A DNA stretch of 64,000 nucleotides from Falsiphaeobacter marinintestinus (GTDB lineage Bacteria > Pseudomonadota > Alphaproteobacteria > Rhodobacterales > Rhodobacteraceae), in contig NZ_VOGO01000004.1 in the NCBI RefSeq assembly GCF_007923355.1, positions 345,425 to 409,424 on the forward strand, read 5' to 3'. Positions 26,980 through 35,678 of the stretch are shown in pieces. Each line of letters starts with the position of its first letter. Within the stretch, counting starts at the first letter, position 1. A model generated the notes under the pieces. It did no database searches. It worked only from the letters and a program-made list of their open reading frames with translations, and was not told the origin of the DNA. The translations under genes and the position numbers were made by a program.

Positions 26980-27936
26980 TCATCCCATCAACTGATAGCT
27001 GACCGGAACATAGCGGAACCCGTCACCGCGGGGGGCGACAAACCCGGCCGCAGGGAACGGCATGTGATAGCCGATCATCGGCACTTGATCAGCGGCCAAC
27101 ATACCCAAGATTTTGCGCCGCGACGCCGTGGCCATGTCCTTGTCGCTGTCAAAGCTGACAACCCATTCAGGGTGCGCAAAGGACCAGACATAGTGGTTGG
27201 CCAGATCCGCTGTCAGCACCAGCTGCCGCCCGCCGCTTTCCAGCATGAAGGTCATGTGACCCGGAGTATGCCCGAACGCCTCCATAGCGGTGATGCCTGA
27301 GGAAACGCTGGCTCCGTCCTCGATGAACGCCATCTTCTCGGCCAGCGGCGTCACGTTCTTGGCGACCAGATCGCCGACCCGGTTGCCGGCCTCCATCTTG
27401 CTCCAGAAATTATACTCGGTCGATCCGGTGACATACCGCGCGTTGGCAAAGGTCGCCGCGCCGTCCGTCATCAGGCCGCCGATATGGTCCGGATGCATGT
27501 GCGTCAGAACAACCACGTCGATCTGATCCGGGGTCACGCCAGCTTCTGCCAATGCGGCGACGATCCCGCCACGCCCCAACCCGGTGTCAAACAGGATCAG
27601 CTCGCTGCCTGTGTCGACCAGCGTCGGGGTGAAATAGAACTGCGCCGCTTCGGCCGAGATAAAGTTCTCGGCAGACACTTGAGCAAACGCCTCGTCCGAG
27701 GCGTTGCCTCCAAAGATGTCCTTGACGCCGTCGCGGGAAACGCTGCCATCCAGCAATGTTGTCACGCTGAAATCGCCCAGTTTGAACGACCGCGACTTCG
27801 GCATCGGCGCGCCGCCGCCATGGCCGGCGGCTGTGGCGGCGCCAGTTGACACGCCGGTGGCAGCAGCGGCCAGCGGCAGCGCGGCGGCGGCTCCCATAAG
27901 GGACCGGCGGCTTATAGTAGTCAAATCCTTGGTCAT
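26980..27936 (-). CDS. Tat-exported metallo-beta-lactamase-fold hydrolase
   Basis: A 318-residue MBL-fold enzyme. The N-terminus carries a twin-arginine signal (TISRRSLMGAAAALPLAAAA), so the folded, metal-loaded protein should reach the periplasm. The dinuclear zinc motif HxHxDH is seen in VVLTHMHPDHIGG, and further ligands are likely in FGHTPGHMTF (His), TADLANH (Asp) and IGYHMPFP (His). This arrangement is shared with lactonase-type members of the fold, but the substrate cannot be inferred. A poly-Gly/Ala linker follows the signal. Confidence 0.88.
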   Translation of the reverse strand: MTKDLTTISRRSLMGAAAALPLAAAATGVSTGAATAAGHGGGAPMPKSRSFKLGDFSVTTLLDGSVSRDGVKDIFGGNASDEAFAQVSAENFISAEAAQFYFTPTLVDTGSELILFDTGLGRGGIVAALAEAGVTPDQIDVVVLTHMHPDHIGGLMTDGAATFANARYVTGSTEYNFWSKMEAGNRVGDLVAKNVTPLAEKMAFIEDGASVSSGITAMEAFGHTPGHMTFMLESGGRQLVLTADLANHYVWSFAHPEWVVSFDSDKDMATASRRKILGMLAADQVPMIGYHMPFPAAGFVAPRGDGFRYVPVSYQLMG

Positions 27937-28050
27937 GGTTCAGAACCCTCTTGTTGCCATGCAGGTGAAGATAGCGCAGCTTTGTGTCAGGGCGACCGTG
28001 ACACCAAGTTTACTGCGAGAAAATCGACAAACACAGGTAACGATCACGTT

Positions 28051-28479
28051 ATGACCAAAAATAAGACAATTCTGACGAATGTCGATGTTTCAGCCTTTCT
28101 GGAGTCCGTCGCTCCGGATCGCAAAGCAGATGAGTCTCGCCAGCTTGATGCCCTGTTTCGAAACGTGACCGGGTTTCAGCCGCACATGTGGGGGCCGTCC
28201 ATCGTTGGTTATGGCCAGTATCACTATGTTTATGACAGCGGGCGTGAGGGTGATTTTCTGGCCACCGGGTTTTCACCGCGCAAGACGACACACTCGATCT
28301 ATATCATGCCCGGTTATGCAGATTTCACACCGATCCTGGCTCGGCTTGGGAAACACCGCATCGGCAAGTCCTGTCTCTATGTCAACAAACTGGCCGATAT
28401 CGATCTGGATGTTCTGGCTGAATTGATCCGCGCCGGGTTGGCTGACCTACAGACCCGCTGGCCGATCGCACCAACCTGA
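28051..28479 (+). CDS. DUF1801-domain protein
   Basis: A 142-residue protein of the DUF1801 family (YdhG-like, related to the bacterial frataxin-type fold). Landmarks are the ALFRNVTGFQPHMWGPSIVGYGQYHY block, the SPRKTTHSIYIMPGY segment and GKSCLYVNKLADIDLDVL. Function is unknown. The start at 28051 is the ATG after a weak AGG site; an in-frame ATG further upstream would add 23 residues unlike the family. It is divergent from the MBL hydrolase and followed by the dispersed motif and a hairpin. Confidence 0.83.
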   Translation: MTKNKTILTNVDVSAFLESVAPDRKADESRQLDALFRNVTGFQPHMWGPSIVGYGQYHYVYDSGREGDFLATGFSPRKTTHSIYIMPGYADFTPILARLGKHRIGKSCLYVNKLADIDLDVLAELIRAGLADLQTRWPIAPT

Positions 28480-28484
28480 TCCCG

Positions 28485-28519
28485 GCTTCTTTCTTGGTAT
28501 AAATACCCGCGCCGCAGGC
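28485..28519 (-). repeat. Inverted copy of the dispersed intergenic motif
   Basis: GCTTCTTTCTTGGTATAAAT then ACCCGCGCCGCAGG. On the minus strand this reads CCTGCGGCGCGGGTATTTAT, then AC, then CAAGAAAGAAGC. It begins 6 bases after the DUF1801 stop. Confidence 0.55.
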
Positions 28520-28536
28520 ACGCGCGGAAGGCGCGT
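28520..28536 (+). terminator. Hairpin after the DUF1801 gene
   Basis: ACGCGC pairs with GCGCGT (6 bp, loop GGAAG) followed by TAAA. It lies 41 bases after the stop codon and 68 bases before gltX. Confidence 0.4.
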
Positions 28537-28603
28537 TAAAGGCGGATTGCTGGACAAACCACGCGCCTTGTGGGAAAGGGCGCTGGCCCGATAGGAGTCT
28601 CCC

Positions 28604-29926
28604 ATGACCACGACCCGTTTTGCCCCATCGCCCACCGGCTATATTCACGTCGGCAACCTGCGCACGGCGCTGATGAACTATCTCATCGCGCGCAAGGCTG
28701 GCGGCACCTTCATTCTGCGCATCGACGACACCGACCCCGAGCGGTCGAAAGAAGAATACGTCGACGCGATCAAACAGGATCTTGAGTGGTTGGGCCTGCA
28801 TTGGGACAGGGTTGAACGGCAGTCCACGCGTCTGGACCGCTACGCCGACGCCGCAGACCGCCTGCGCGACATGGGTCGGTTTTACGAGGCCTTCGAAAGC
28901 CCCACGGAACTGGATCTCAAGCGCAAGAAGCAGCTGAACATGGGCAAACCGCCAGTCTATGACCGGGCGGCGTTGCAGCTGAGCGAAGATGAAAAATCCG
29001 CGTTGCGGGCCGAGCGTGGCGCGGGTGTGTGGCGCTTCAAGCTGGATCATGAACGCATCGAATGGGCGGACGGTATTCTGGGCGATATCTCGATCGATGC
29101 GGCCTCGGTTTCGGATCCGGTGCTGATCCGGGGCGATGGGCAAGTGTTGTACACTTTGGCCTCGGTTGTGGACGATACTGAAATGGGCGTGACGGATGTG
29201 GTGCGGGGATCGGATCATGTGACCAACACTGCCACCCAGATCCAGATCATGTCGGCCCTTGGACAGGACCATCCGCGATTTGCGCACCACTCGCTGTTGA
29301 CCGGCCCACAGGGCGAAGCGCTGTCGAAACGATTGGGCACACTGGCCCTGCGTGATCTGCGTGAGCAGGGTGTGCAGCCGATGGCATTGCTTAGCCAGAT
29401 GGCGCGACTGGGGTCGTCCGATCCGGTGGATCTGCGCAACGAGATGGCAGAGCTGATCGATGGGTTCGACATCACCCGGTTTGGCGCCGCGCCGACCAAG
29501 TTTGACGAACAGGACCTGTTTCCGTTGACCGCCCATTACCTTCAGCGGCTGCCACTGGCCGATGTGAAGGACACGGTGTCCACTCTGGGCGTGCCTGACG
29601 AGATCGCAGAGGCGTTCTGGCTGATGGCGCGCGACAACATCTCGACCTTGGGCGATCTCGACCGGTGGTGGAGCCTGTGCCGCGATGGGGCCGAGCCGCT
29701 GATCGATGACGAAGACAGGGACTTTATTGCGCAGGCCCTGGCGATGCTGCCCGATGGCCCGTTTGACGGTGACACCTGGAGCAACTGGACATCGGCCGTG
29801 AAAGACGCGACGGGCCGCAAAGGCAAGAAACTGTTCATGCCATTGCGCAAGGCTCTGACCGGGCAAGAGCGCGGACCGGAAATGGCGGCTTTGATGCCGT
29901 TGCTTCAGACCTTGCCAAAAGTCTAA
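28604..29926 (+). CDS. gltX: Glutamyl-tRNA synthetase (shorter paralogue type)
   Basis: This class I synthetase charges glutamate onto tRNA. In organisms using GatCAB a second GltX may misacylate tRNA-Gln. The 440-residue protein has the HIGH-type motif as HVGN (FAPSPTGYIHVGNLRTALMN, residues 15-18) and the KMSKS-type loop as ALSKRLGTLAL near 245. The WRFKLDHERIEW region lies between them. It is shorter than the roughly 470-residue canonical enzyme, which fits the GltX2 type often present beside a longer copy in alphaproteobacteria; no other copy is in this window. AGGAG precedes the ATG by 8 bases. Confidence 0.93.
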   Translation: MTTTRFAPSPTGYIHVGNLRTALMNYLIARKAGGTFILRIDDTDPERSKEEYVDAIKQDLEWLGLHWDRVERQSTRLDRYADAADRLRDMGRFYEAFESPTELDLKRKKQLNMGKPPVYDRAALQLSEDEKSALRAERGAGVWRFKLDHERIEWADGILGDISIDAASVSDPVLIRGDGQVLYTLASVVDDTEMGVTDVVRGSDHVTNTATQIQIMSALGQDHPRFAHHSLLTGPQGEALSKRLGTLALRDLREQGVQPMALLSQMARLGSSDPVDLRNEMAELIDGFDITRFGAAPTKFDEQDLFPLTAHYLQRLPLADVKDTVSTLGVPDEIAEAFWLMARDNISTLGDLDRWWSLCRDGAEPLIDDEDRDFIAQALAMLPDGPFDGDTWSNWTSAVKDATGRKGKKLFMPLRKALTGQERGPEMAALMPLLQTLPKV

Positions 29927-29939
29927 CGCAAGTCGGCGT

Positions 29940-30512
29940 TCAGGACGTGGTGTCGGATATCCGCGCGGCTACGGATTGCAGACACTCATCCACAAACGCG
30001 ATTTCCCCGGCGCTTAACAGCCTGTGCCGGGGGTATTTTGGCGCAGCGCGGTCATTCAGAACAGGCGCGTCCCATCCATCGGTGGTCGACAGAAAACGCC
30101 TGACGCCGTCTTCGCCGAATTCATGCAAATAGCCCTGTAACACCACGTCGAGATAGCTCAGCAAGATTGGGTGTTTGTCGGTTGGCGCGCTATGGCGATC
30201 TTCGGGCACAGCATAAACGGCAACCTCGATGTCCTGACTGAGAGGGTGGGTCACACGATCAGTCACCGGGATTCGGTCGTAGGCCCATTCGCGCTGATCC
30301 AGCGCATCCCAATCGTCATCCGGGACATGTGCGATTAGCCCGTCGATCTCACCGTCGCTGTCCGGGATTGCGGTCAGAAATGCGACCGGGCGTAAATCTG
30401 TGTGTCGCCAGGCGCGGCGCCATCCTTTTAGCGTCGCCCGGCGTGGCATTGGGAAATCATGCGTCGTCCGGTTCACCAGACTGCCGTAGCCAAAGAAATA
30501 GGGATCCGCCAT
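29940..30512 (-). CDS. Gamma-glutamylcyclotransferase-like protein
   Basis: A 190-residue protein of the gamma-glutamylcyclotransferase (GGCT/AIG2) fold. The substrate loop is FFGYGSLVN at 6-14, and the candidate catalytic glutamate lies in DQREWAYDR. Relatives release 5-oxoproline from gamma-glutamyl peptides or amines. The C-terminal half, with QGYLHEFGEDGVRRFLSTTDGWDAPVLND, is longer than in minimal GGCT proteins. It is divergent from nsrR, with 106 bases between the starts holding an FNR-like box and a TATAAT -10. Substrate unknown. Confidence 0.8.
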   Translation of the reverse strand: MADPYFFGYGSLVNRTTHDFPMPRRATLKGWRRAWRHTDLRPVAFLTAIPDSDGEIDGLIAHVPDDDWDALDQREWAYDRIPVTDRVTHPLSQDIEVAVYAVPEDRHSAPTDKHPILLSYLDVVLQGYLHEFGEDGVRRFLSTTDGWDAPVLNDRAAPKYPRHRLLSAGEIAFVDECLQSVAARISDTTS

Positions 30513-30545
30513 TCGATTGGCCCTTCTGACGCAATTTCGGAATAA

Positions 30546-30559
30546 TTGATGTATGTCAA
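30546..30559. promoter_or_regulatory. FNR/FnrL-type box upstream of nsrR
   Basis: TTGAT-GTAT-GTCAA matches the FNR-family palindrome TTGAT-N4-ATCAA with one mismatch, a variant common for FnrL/DNR proteins. Its centre lies about 36 bases upstream of the nsrR -10 centre, slightly further than the classic class II spacing. Confidence 0.5.
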
Positions 30560-30585
30560 ACCATGTTTTAGCGCGATGTGCGATG

Positions 30586-30591
30586 TATAAT
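30586..30591 (+). promoter_or_regulatory. TATAAT -10 element of nsrR
   Basis: A perfect TATAAT, rare in this GC-rich window. No good -35 lies 17 bases upstream, which suits an activator-dependent promoter with the FNR-like box. The implied transcript start near 30598 rules out the ATG at 30553 and favours the TTG at 30619. Confidence 0.5.
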
Positions 30592-30618
30592 CGTCATAGT
30601 CAAATGGGGGGACGTCAA

Positions 30619-31065
30619 TTGCGTATTACCAAGCGAACCAATATAGCAATTCGTCTGATGATGTATTGCGCTGCCCATCGGGACCGGCTTGTCACCAAGG
30701 CCGAGATCGCTGAGTGCTGCAACATATCGGAAAACCATCTGGCTCAGGTGATCAACCAATTGAGTCAGCTTAACTATTTGCGAACCCAGCGCGGTCGCAA
30801 TGGGGGCATGACCTTGGCCCGCGACGCTAACGACATCTATATCGGTCAGGTGTTCCGCCACATCGAAGGCGGGCTTCCGATTGCCGAATGTTTTGCGGAT
30901 GCCGACAACACCTGCCCATTGGTGAAGGCATGCCGCCTGAAAGTGGCCTTGGCCGATGCGGCGCAGGCATTTTATGCCTCATTGGACGAAATCACGCTTG
31001 AGGCGCTGGTCTGTGACAACACCGAGTTGATGCAAATCCTGCAGCCGGTGCAATGCTCCCGGTGA
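30619..31065 (+). CDS. nsrR: Rrf2-family transcriptional regulator, NsrR-type
   Basis: NsrR is a nitric-oxide-sensing Fe-S repressor. From a TTG at 30619 the protein has 148 residues: a winged-helix domain (MRITKRTNIAIRLMMYCAAH, then TKAEIAECCNISENHLAQVI) and three cluster-ligand cysteines at 91, 99 and 105 (CFADADNTC, CPLVKAC), the NsrR arrangement. The TTG is chosen because homologues start MRxTKRTNIA, a GGGGGA ribosome site lies 8 bases upstream, and the -10 element is at 30586. ATG 30604 is an alternative without a site. No NO-detoxifying or denitrification genes are in the window, so targets are probably distant. Confidence 0.88.
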   Translation: MRITKRTNIAIRLMMYCAAHRDRLVTKAEIAECCNISENHLAQVINQLSQLNYLRTQRGRNGGMTLARDANDIYIGQVFRHIEGGLPIAECFADADNTCPLVKACRLKVALADAAQAFYASLDEITLEALVCDNTELMQILQPVQCSR

Positions 31066-31068
31066 TGG

Positions 31069-33597
31069 TTATTCGCGGGCTCTGAGAATTTGGGCCGGGC
31101 GGGCGGCGAGGGGTCGCCACGCAAACAGGATACCCGCGATCAGAGTCGCCCCGATTCCGCCCAGAATGATCGCAATGGCCGATGGCCAGATCACTGTGAA
31201 TCCGGTTTCCAGTACACGTTCGCTGACCAGCCACCCCCCGATCAACCCGGTGGCCAGTGCCACGATCCCGGCAGCCGCGCCCAGCATGGCGCCGCGCAAC
31301 ACGAAGCTCAGTAATATGCTGCGGCGTGACGCGCCCAGCGTTTTCAGCACGGCGGATTCATAGGTGCGCGCAGTTTCGCCCGCCGCCGCCGCACCGATCA
31401 GCACGAGAAACCCGGTCAAAAGCGAAATCCCTGCGCCATAAGATGTGGCGGCGGCCAGTCCCGCCAACAGGTCCGACACCCGGTTGATCGCGTCACGCAC
31501 GCGGATGGCGGTGATGTTGGGGAACTGGCCCGCCAGATCGCGCAGGATGGCGGCTTCGGCTTGTTCTTGGGCATAAACGGTCGCGATAAAACTGTGCGGG
31601 GCACCGGCCAGCGCTGATGGGTTCATTGACAGGATGAACCCCATACCCGCCGTCGAAAAATCAACCTCGCGGAAACTGGTTATGGTGGCTGTGATGTCCC
31701 GTCCCAGGATATTGACCGTCAGGGCATCACCAAGTTTCAGGCCCATCTCTTCCGCCTCTTCATCGGCGAAACTGATCTGGGGCGGGCCAGAATAGTCTTC
31801 TTCCCACCATGTGCCGGCGGTGATGCGGGCGTTGGTTGGTGGCGCGACAGAATAGGTAACGCCCCGGTCGCCGTCCAGCACCCAGTGATTGCCTGCAACG
31901 TCGCGGGCAGGCTGGCCATTGATCCGGGTAATCACACCGCGCAACATCGGCGCGGTTTCAATGCGGCTGACGGCTGGGTCGGTTTCCAGCCGGTCCATAA
32001 AGCCCGGCATCTGGTCTTTCTGGATATCGACAAAAAAGTATGACGGTGCAACGTCAGGCAGGTTGCCGGAAATCGCCGTGCGCAGATTGCCGTCGATCTG
32101 GCCAACGGCGGCCAAAACGGACAGGCCCAGACCCAGAGACAGAACCACCGATCCCGCGCCTTCCTGTCCGCCGCCGATCGAATCGAGCGCCCATCTGAGG
32201 GCCGGGCGGCCCCGGGCGGCGGTTTTGCCTTTCCGGGCGATCAGGCGAATCAGAAAAGCTGCCATCGACAACAGAACCAATGCCCCTGCGATGCCTGCGG
32301 CGGTCCAAAGCGTCAGACGCGGCGACCCGCTGAACCACGCAGCGGACCCGATCAACAGGGCCAGCCCGGCGGCAATTGTGACCAGATAGCGTGGGCCGGG
32401 AAGCAATCGGGCTGCGGTCAGTGCCTCGCGAAACAGGGCGGCGGCCCGAACCTCTTCTGTGCGGGCCAGTGGCCAGAGGGTGAAGACGAACGCGGTCAAC
32501 AGGCCATAAAGCGCGGCTTCGCCCAATGGCGCGGGATAGAGTGTGAACACCGCAGGAACCGGAAGCCGGGCTTCGATCAGTGGCCCCAGCAGGATCGGGA
32601 GCACCCCGCCAAGGGCGATACCGATGGTGATGCCGACAATCGACAACAGACCAATCTGGATGAAGTAGGTCTGGAAAACTGTCGCCCGATCCGCGCCCAA
32701 AGTCCGCAGCGTGGCGATTACGCCGGTCTTTCCGGCAAGGTAGGCGCGCACAGCTGCCGAAACCCCGACACCGCCGACAGCCAGCCCGGACAGGCCAACA
32801 AGTACCAGAAACGCGCCCAGACGCTCAACGAACAGGGCCACGCCCGGGGCCCCGTTGCGGGCATCGGTCCAGCGCAGGCCGTTGTCGGCGAAGGCCTGTT
32901 GGGCCTCGTTCTCAAGCTTTGCAAGATCAACGCCCTCGGGTAAATCCAGCCGGTATTTGGTGGAAAACAACGTGCCGGGCGCAAGCAAACCCGACGCGCC
33001 CAATGCCTCGGTCGTCACCAACGTGCGCGGCCCCAGACCAAAGCCGTCGCCAGCGCCGTCAGGTTCATGGGCCAGCGTTGCCATCAACACAAAATCCTGT
33101 GTGCCAAGACGAAATCGGTCACCAACCGACAAACCAAGCCGATCGATCAGGACACGTTCCATCACCGCCCCGGGCAGCCCGTCTTTGCCGGCCAGTGCAG
33201 TGTTCAGAGGCATGTTGGGCGTCAGTTGCACAGCTCCGATCAGGGGGTAGGCCGCGTCGACGGATTTCACCTGGGTCAGGCCACGTTCGACCTGACCGTT
33301 GATGTCGACCACGGCCATTGAACGAAAATCGACGACTTCCGAGACGTTCAGGGCGGTTTTGGTCATCCACGCCTGTTCAACATCAGAGGCAAAGCGATAG
33401 GTGAACTCCATCTCGGCATCGCCGCCAAGAAGCGCAGCACCCTCACGGGCCAATCCGGCTTCGATGCTGGCACGCACCGATCCGACCGCAGCAATGGCGG
33501 CCACGCCAAGGGCAAGGCAGGCCAGAAAGATGCGAAAGCCGCGCAAGCCACCGCGCAGTTCGCGCCGGGCAAGGCGGGCCGATAGAGCAAGGCTCAT
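31069..33597 (-). CDS. ABC transporter permease (FtsX-like, YbbP type)
   Basis: An 842-residue permease with an N-terminal membrane helix (about 21-43), a periplasmic region and three helices near 255-390. More helices follow (about 410-450), then a second periplasmic region (500-700) and three final helices. This twin FtsX/MacB-core layout matches E. coli YbbP. Its start overlaps the ATPase stop by 4 bases. The partner is the YbbA-like ATPase and the divergent neighbour a TesA-like esterase, reproducing the E. coli tesA-ybbA-ybbP neighbourhood. The exported substrate is unknown; mechanotransmission or lipid/lipoprotein handling is typical of the superfamily. It ends 3 bases after the nsrR stop on the opposite strand. 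Confidence 0.92.
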   Translation of the reverse strand: MSLALSARLARRELRGGLRGFRIFLACLALGVAAIAAVGSVRASIEAGLAREGAALLGGDAEMEFTYRFASDVEQAWMTKTALNVSEVVDFRSMAVVDINGQVERGLTQVKSVDAAYPLIGAVQLTPNMPLNTALAGKDGLPGAVMERVLIDRLGLSVGDRFRLGTQDFVLMATLAHEPDGAGDGFGLGPRTLVTTEALGASGLLAPGTLFSTKYRLDLPEGVDLAKLENEAQQAFADNGLRWTDARNGAPGVALFVERLGAFLVLVGLSGLAVGGVGVSAAVRAYLAGKTGVIATLRTLGADRATVFQTYFIQIGLLSIVGITIGIALGGVLPILLGPLIEARLPVPAVFTLYPAPLGEAALYGLLTAFVFTLWPLARTEEVRAAALFREALTAARLLPGPRYLVTIAAGLALLIGSAAWFSGSPRLTLWTAAGIAGALVLLSMAAFLIRLIARKGKTAARGRPALRWALDSIGGGQEGAGSVVLSLGLGLSVLAAVGQIDGNLRTAISGNLPDVAPSYFFVDIQKDQMPGFMDRLETDPAVSRIETAPMLRGVITRINGQPARDVAGNHWVLDGDRGVTYSVAPPTNARITAGTWWEEDYSGPPQISFADEEAEEMGLKLGDALTVNILGRDITATITSFREVDFSTAGMGFILSMNPSALAGAPHSFIATVYAQEQAEAAILRDLAGQFPNITAIRVRDAINRVSDLLAGLAAATSYGAGISLLTGFLVLIGAAAAGETARTYESAVLKTLGASRRSILLSFVLRGAMLGAAAGIVALATGLIGGWLVSERVLETGFTVIWPSAIAIILGGIGATLIAGILFAWRPLAARPAQILRARE

Positions 33598-34289
33598 TCA
33601 GCCGCGTCCTGTGCCGGGGTTTCGGCGATACGCCCGTCCCGCAGCCGGATCACCCGGTCACAGCGGTTGGCCAGATCCGTAGCATGGGTGACCAGCACCA
33701 GCGTCGATCCGTACTGGTCGCGCAGGTCGAGCAGCAGATCCATGATCGCCGCCCCATTGGTTTCGTCCAGATTGCCGGTGGGTTCGTCCGCAAGCAGAAT
33801 ATCGGGCCTCGGTGCTGCGGCACGTGCCAGAGCCACCCGTTGCTGTTCGCCGCCGGACAACTGCGCCGGGTAATGTTCGGCGCGATGCGACAGGCCGACA
33901 TTGGCAAGCTCATCTGCGGCGCGGGCAAACGCATTGCGATCACCGGCCAGTTCCAGCGGTGTCGCCACGTTTTCCAACGCAGTCATGGTCGGGATCAGAT
34001 GAAAGGACTGAAACACAACGCCCATGTGATCGCGCCGAAACCGGGCCAGTGCGTCTTCGTCCAGCGCTGTCAGGTCACGGCCGAGTGCGGATATCGTGCC
34101 ACTTGTGGCGCGCTCAAGCCCGCCCATCAGCATCAGCAAGGACGATTTGCCCGATCCCGAGGGGCCGACAAGCGCCAAGGTCTCTTTCGGGCGGACATCC
34201 AGCGTGATGCCATGCAGGATATCGATACGTCCGGCATTGCCATTCAGCGACAAAGCGGCATCTTTGAGCGAAAGGATGGGATCGGTCAT
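33594..34289 (-). CDS. ABC transporter ATP-binding protein (YbbA/LolD-like)
   Basis: A 231-residue ABC ATPase of the MacB/LolD group. It shows Walker A GPSGSGKS, the Q-loop VFQSFHLIP, signature LSGGEQQRVALARA, Walker B DILLADEPTGNLD and the switch histidine in LVLVTHATD. The start at 34289 (MTDPILSLKDA) is preferred because the upstream in-frame extension would cross the esterase promoter. It is coupled to the permease by a 4-base overlap and divergent from the TesA-like gene, with 49 bases between starts. Confidence 0.94.
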   Translation of the reverse strand: MTDPILSLKDAALSLNGNAGRIDILHGITLDVRPKETLALVGPSGSGKSSLLMLMGGLERATSGTISALGRDLTALDEDALARFRRDHMGVVFQSFHLIPTMTALENVATPLELAGDRNAFARAADELANVGLSHRAEHYPAQLSGGEQQRVALARAAAPRPDILLADEPTGNLDETNGAAIMDLLLDLRDQYGSTLVLVTHATDLANRCDRVIRLRDGRIAETPAQDAAE

Positions 34290-34338
34290 AGGCCCCCGCG
34301 CCTTTGTGGTGTCACTTGGATATGGAGCATTCCTGCCG

Positions 34339-34980
34339 ATGCGCAAGTTTCTGATCAGCCTTGTTTTCTCGATGTGCGGCTTTGTGGCCACGGCCGATAC
34401 CGTCACGGTGGCCGCCCTGGGCGACAGTCTGACCCAAGGCTATGGCCTGCCGCCCGAGGATGGGTTCGTTCCTCAGCTGCAAACCTGGCTTGACGCAAAA
34501 GGGGCGGACGTTGCTTTGATCAATGCCGGTGTCTCGGGTGATACAACGGCGGGTGGCGCTGCGCGGGCGGGCTGGACGCTGACGCCCGATGTCGATGCGA
34601 TGATCGTTGCGCTGGGTGGAAACGACCTGTTGCGCGGGATTGATCCGGATGCAGCGCGCGCCAACCTGACGACCATCCTTGAGGCGGCGCAGGGCGGGGG
34701 TGTCGAGGTTCTGTTGATCGGCATACAGGCGCCGGGAAACTACGGCCCCGACTACAAAGCGGCTTTTGATGCAATGTATCCCGAACTGGCCCTGGATTAT
34801 GACGCTCTGTTCGTCGAAAGCTTTTTCATCGGGTTGATGTCCGAAGGGCAAGATCCGGCGCAAGCCCGCGACTTTTTTCAAGCCGACGGCATTCATCCTA
34901 ACGCTGAAGGTGTGAAACGGGTGGTCAACGGGTTGGGGCCTTTTGTGCTGGACCTTGTCGAACGGGCTGACGCTGACTGA
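34339..34980 (+). CDS. tesA: Periplasmic SGNH-hydrolase, arylesterase / TesA-type
   Basis: A 213-residue GDSL-family lipase/esterase with a signal peptide (1-19, MRKFLISLVFSMCGFVATA). All four SGNH blocks are present: block I AALGDSLTQGYG (nucleophile Ser30), block II glycine (NAGVSGDT), block III GGND and block V DGIHPNAEG. Relatives (TesA, lysophospholipase L1) hydrolyse acyl thioesters, lysophospholipids or aryl esters in the periplasm. The start is the ATG at 34339 with GGAG about 11 bases upstream. It is divergent from the YbbA/YbbP pair, as in E. coli. Confidence 0.9.
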   Translation: MRKFLISLVFSMCGFVATADTVTVAALGDSLTQGYGLPPEDGFVPQLQTWLDAKGADVALINAGVSGDTTAGGAARAGWTLTPDVDAMIVALGGNDLLRGIDPDAARANLTTILEAAQGGGVEVLLIGIQAPGNYGPDYKAAFDAMYPELALDYDALFVESFFIGLMSEGQDPAQARDFFQADGIHPNAEGVKRVVNGLGPFVLDLVERADAD

Positions 34981-35049
34981 GATGACTTGCCAGAGGCATT
35001 TGGCTGTCGGACACTGTCACCCAGATTGATCTGTGCAAGAGGTCCGCCA

Positions 35050-35667
35050 ATGCCCGGCCGGTTTTTTCTGACGACACCTGTGGCCGGTATCGCCCGGGAT
35101 CTGGGGCTTGATCCCGGATATCACGCGCACGACCCGCCCCGACGCAACATCAAGCCGGGGCAAGAGGTAGTCGCAATTACCTCGGACGGGCTGAAGCAGA
35201 TGCGCTGGGGGATGATCCCCGTCGGGCGCGTCAACGCACGTGGGCGACCGGTCATGGAAACCATCATCAACGCGCGGTCAGAAACGGTGTTCGACAAATC
35301 GGCATTCGACGGGGTTGGTCGGGCGGTTGTGCCGCTTGATGGCTGGTATGAGTGGACGGGAAAGGCCCGGCGCAAGACAGCATGGCGGATTGCGCCTGTG
35401 GATGGCCGTGGATTGTTTTTTGCCGCGATCACGGATGTCTGGACCGCTCCGGGCGGGCAGGCCGTGCCGCAACTGGCCACCGTGACCTGTGCCCCGTCGG
35501 GTGACGTGGCCGAAATTCACGACCGAATGGGGGTCATCCTGCGACCCGAGGATATCCGGACTTGGCTGAACGGCGATGAAGATGCTGCCAGGCCCCTGAT
35601 GGTGCCCTGGCCAGACGGGCGTCTGGTCGTTCAGAAAGCGGATGATGTCGATTGGAATGCGCCGTAA
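35050..35667 (+). CDS. SOS-response-associated peptidase (SRAP/YedK/HMCES-like) lacking Cys2
   Basis: SRAP proteins form a covalent DNA-protein cross-link with abasic sites in single-stranded DNA through the N-terminal Cys2, exposed after Met removal (MCGR). This 205-residue protein keeps the other conserved residues: Asn74 (INARSETV), Glu101 (DGWYEWTG) and His157 (EIHDRMGVIL). But it begins MPGRFFLTTP, so Cys2 is replaced by Pro. The ATG at 35050 is the only start that puts the PGRF block at the N-terminus, and the sequence there is CCC, not TGC. It should therefore not make the normal thiazolidine link. It may be a structural or inactive paralogue. No SOS box is visible. Confidence 0.85.
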   Translation: MPGRFFLTTPVAGIARDLGLDPGYHAHDPPRRNIKPGQEVVAITSDGLKQMRWGMIPVGRVNARGRPVMETIINARSETVFDKSAFDGVGRAVVPLDGWYEWTGKARRKTAWRIAPVDGRGLFFAAITDVWTAPGGQAVPQLATVTCAPSGDVAEIHDRMGVILRPEDIRTWLNGDEDAARPLMVPWPDGRLVVQKADDVDWNAP

Positions 35668-35678
35668 GGCTGTGCCGA

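Noticed and set aside
28382..29866. 494-codon open frame opposite gltX (and similar long frames opposite lysS, dacB and ettA)
   Set aside because: These mirror well-identified genes, have biased compositions typical of antisense of GC-rich codons, and show no domains or ribosome sites.
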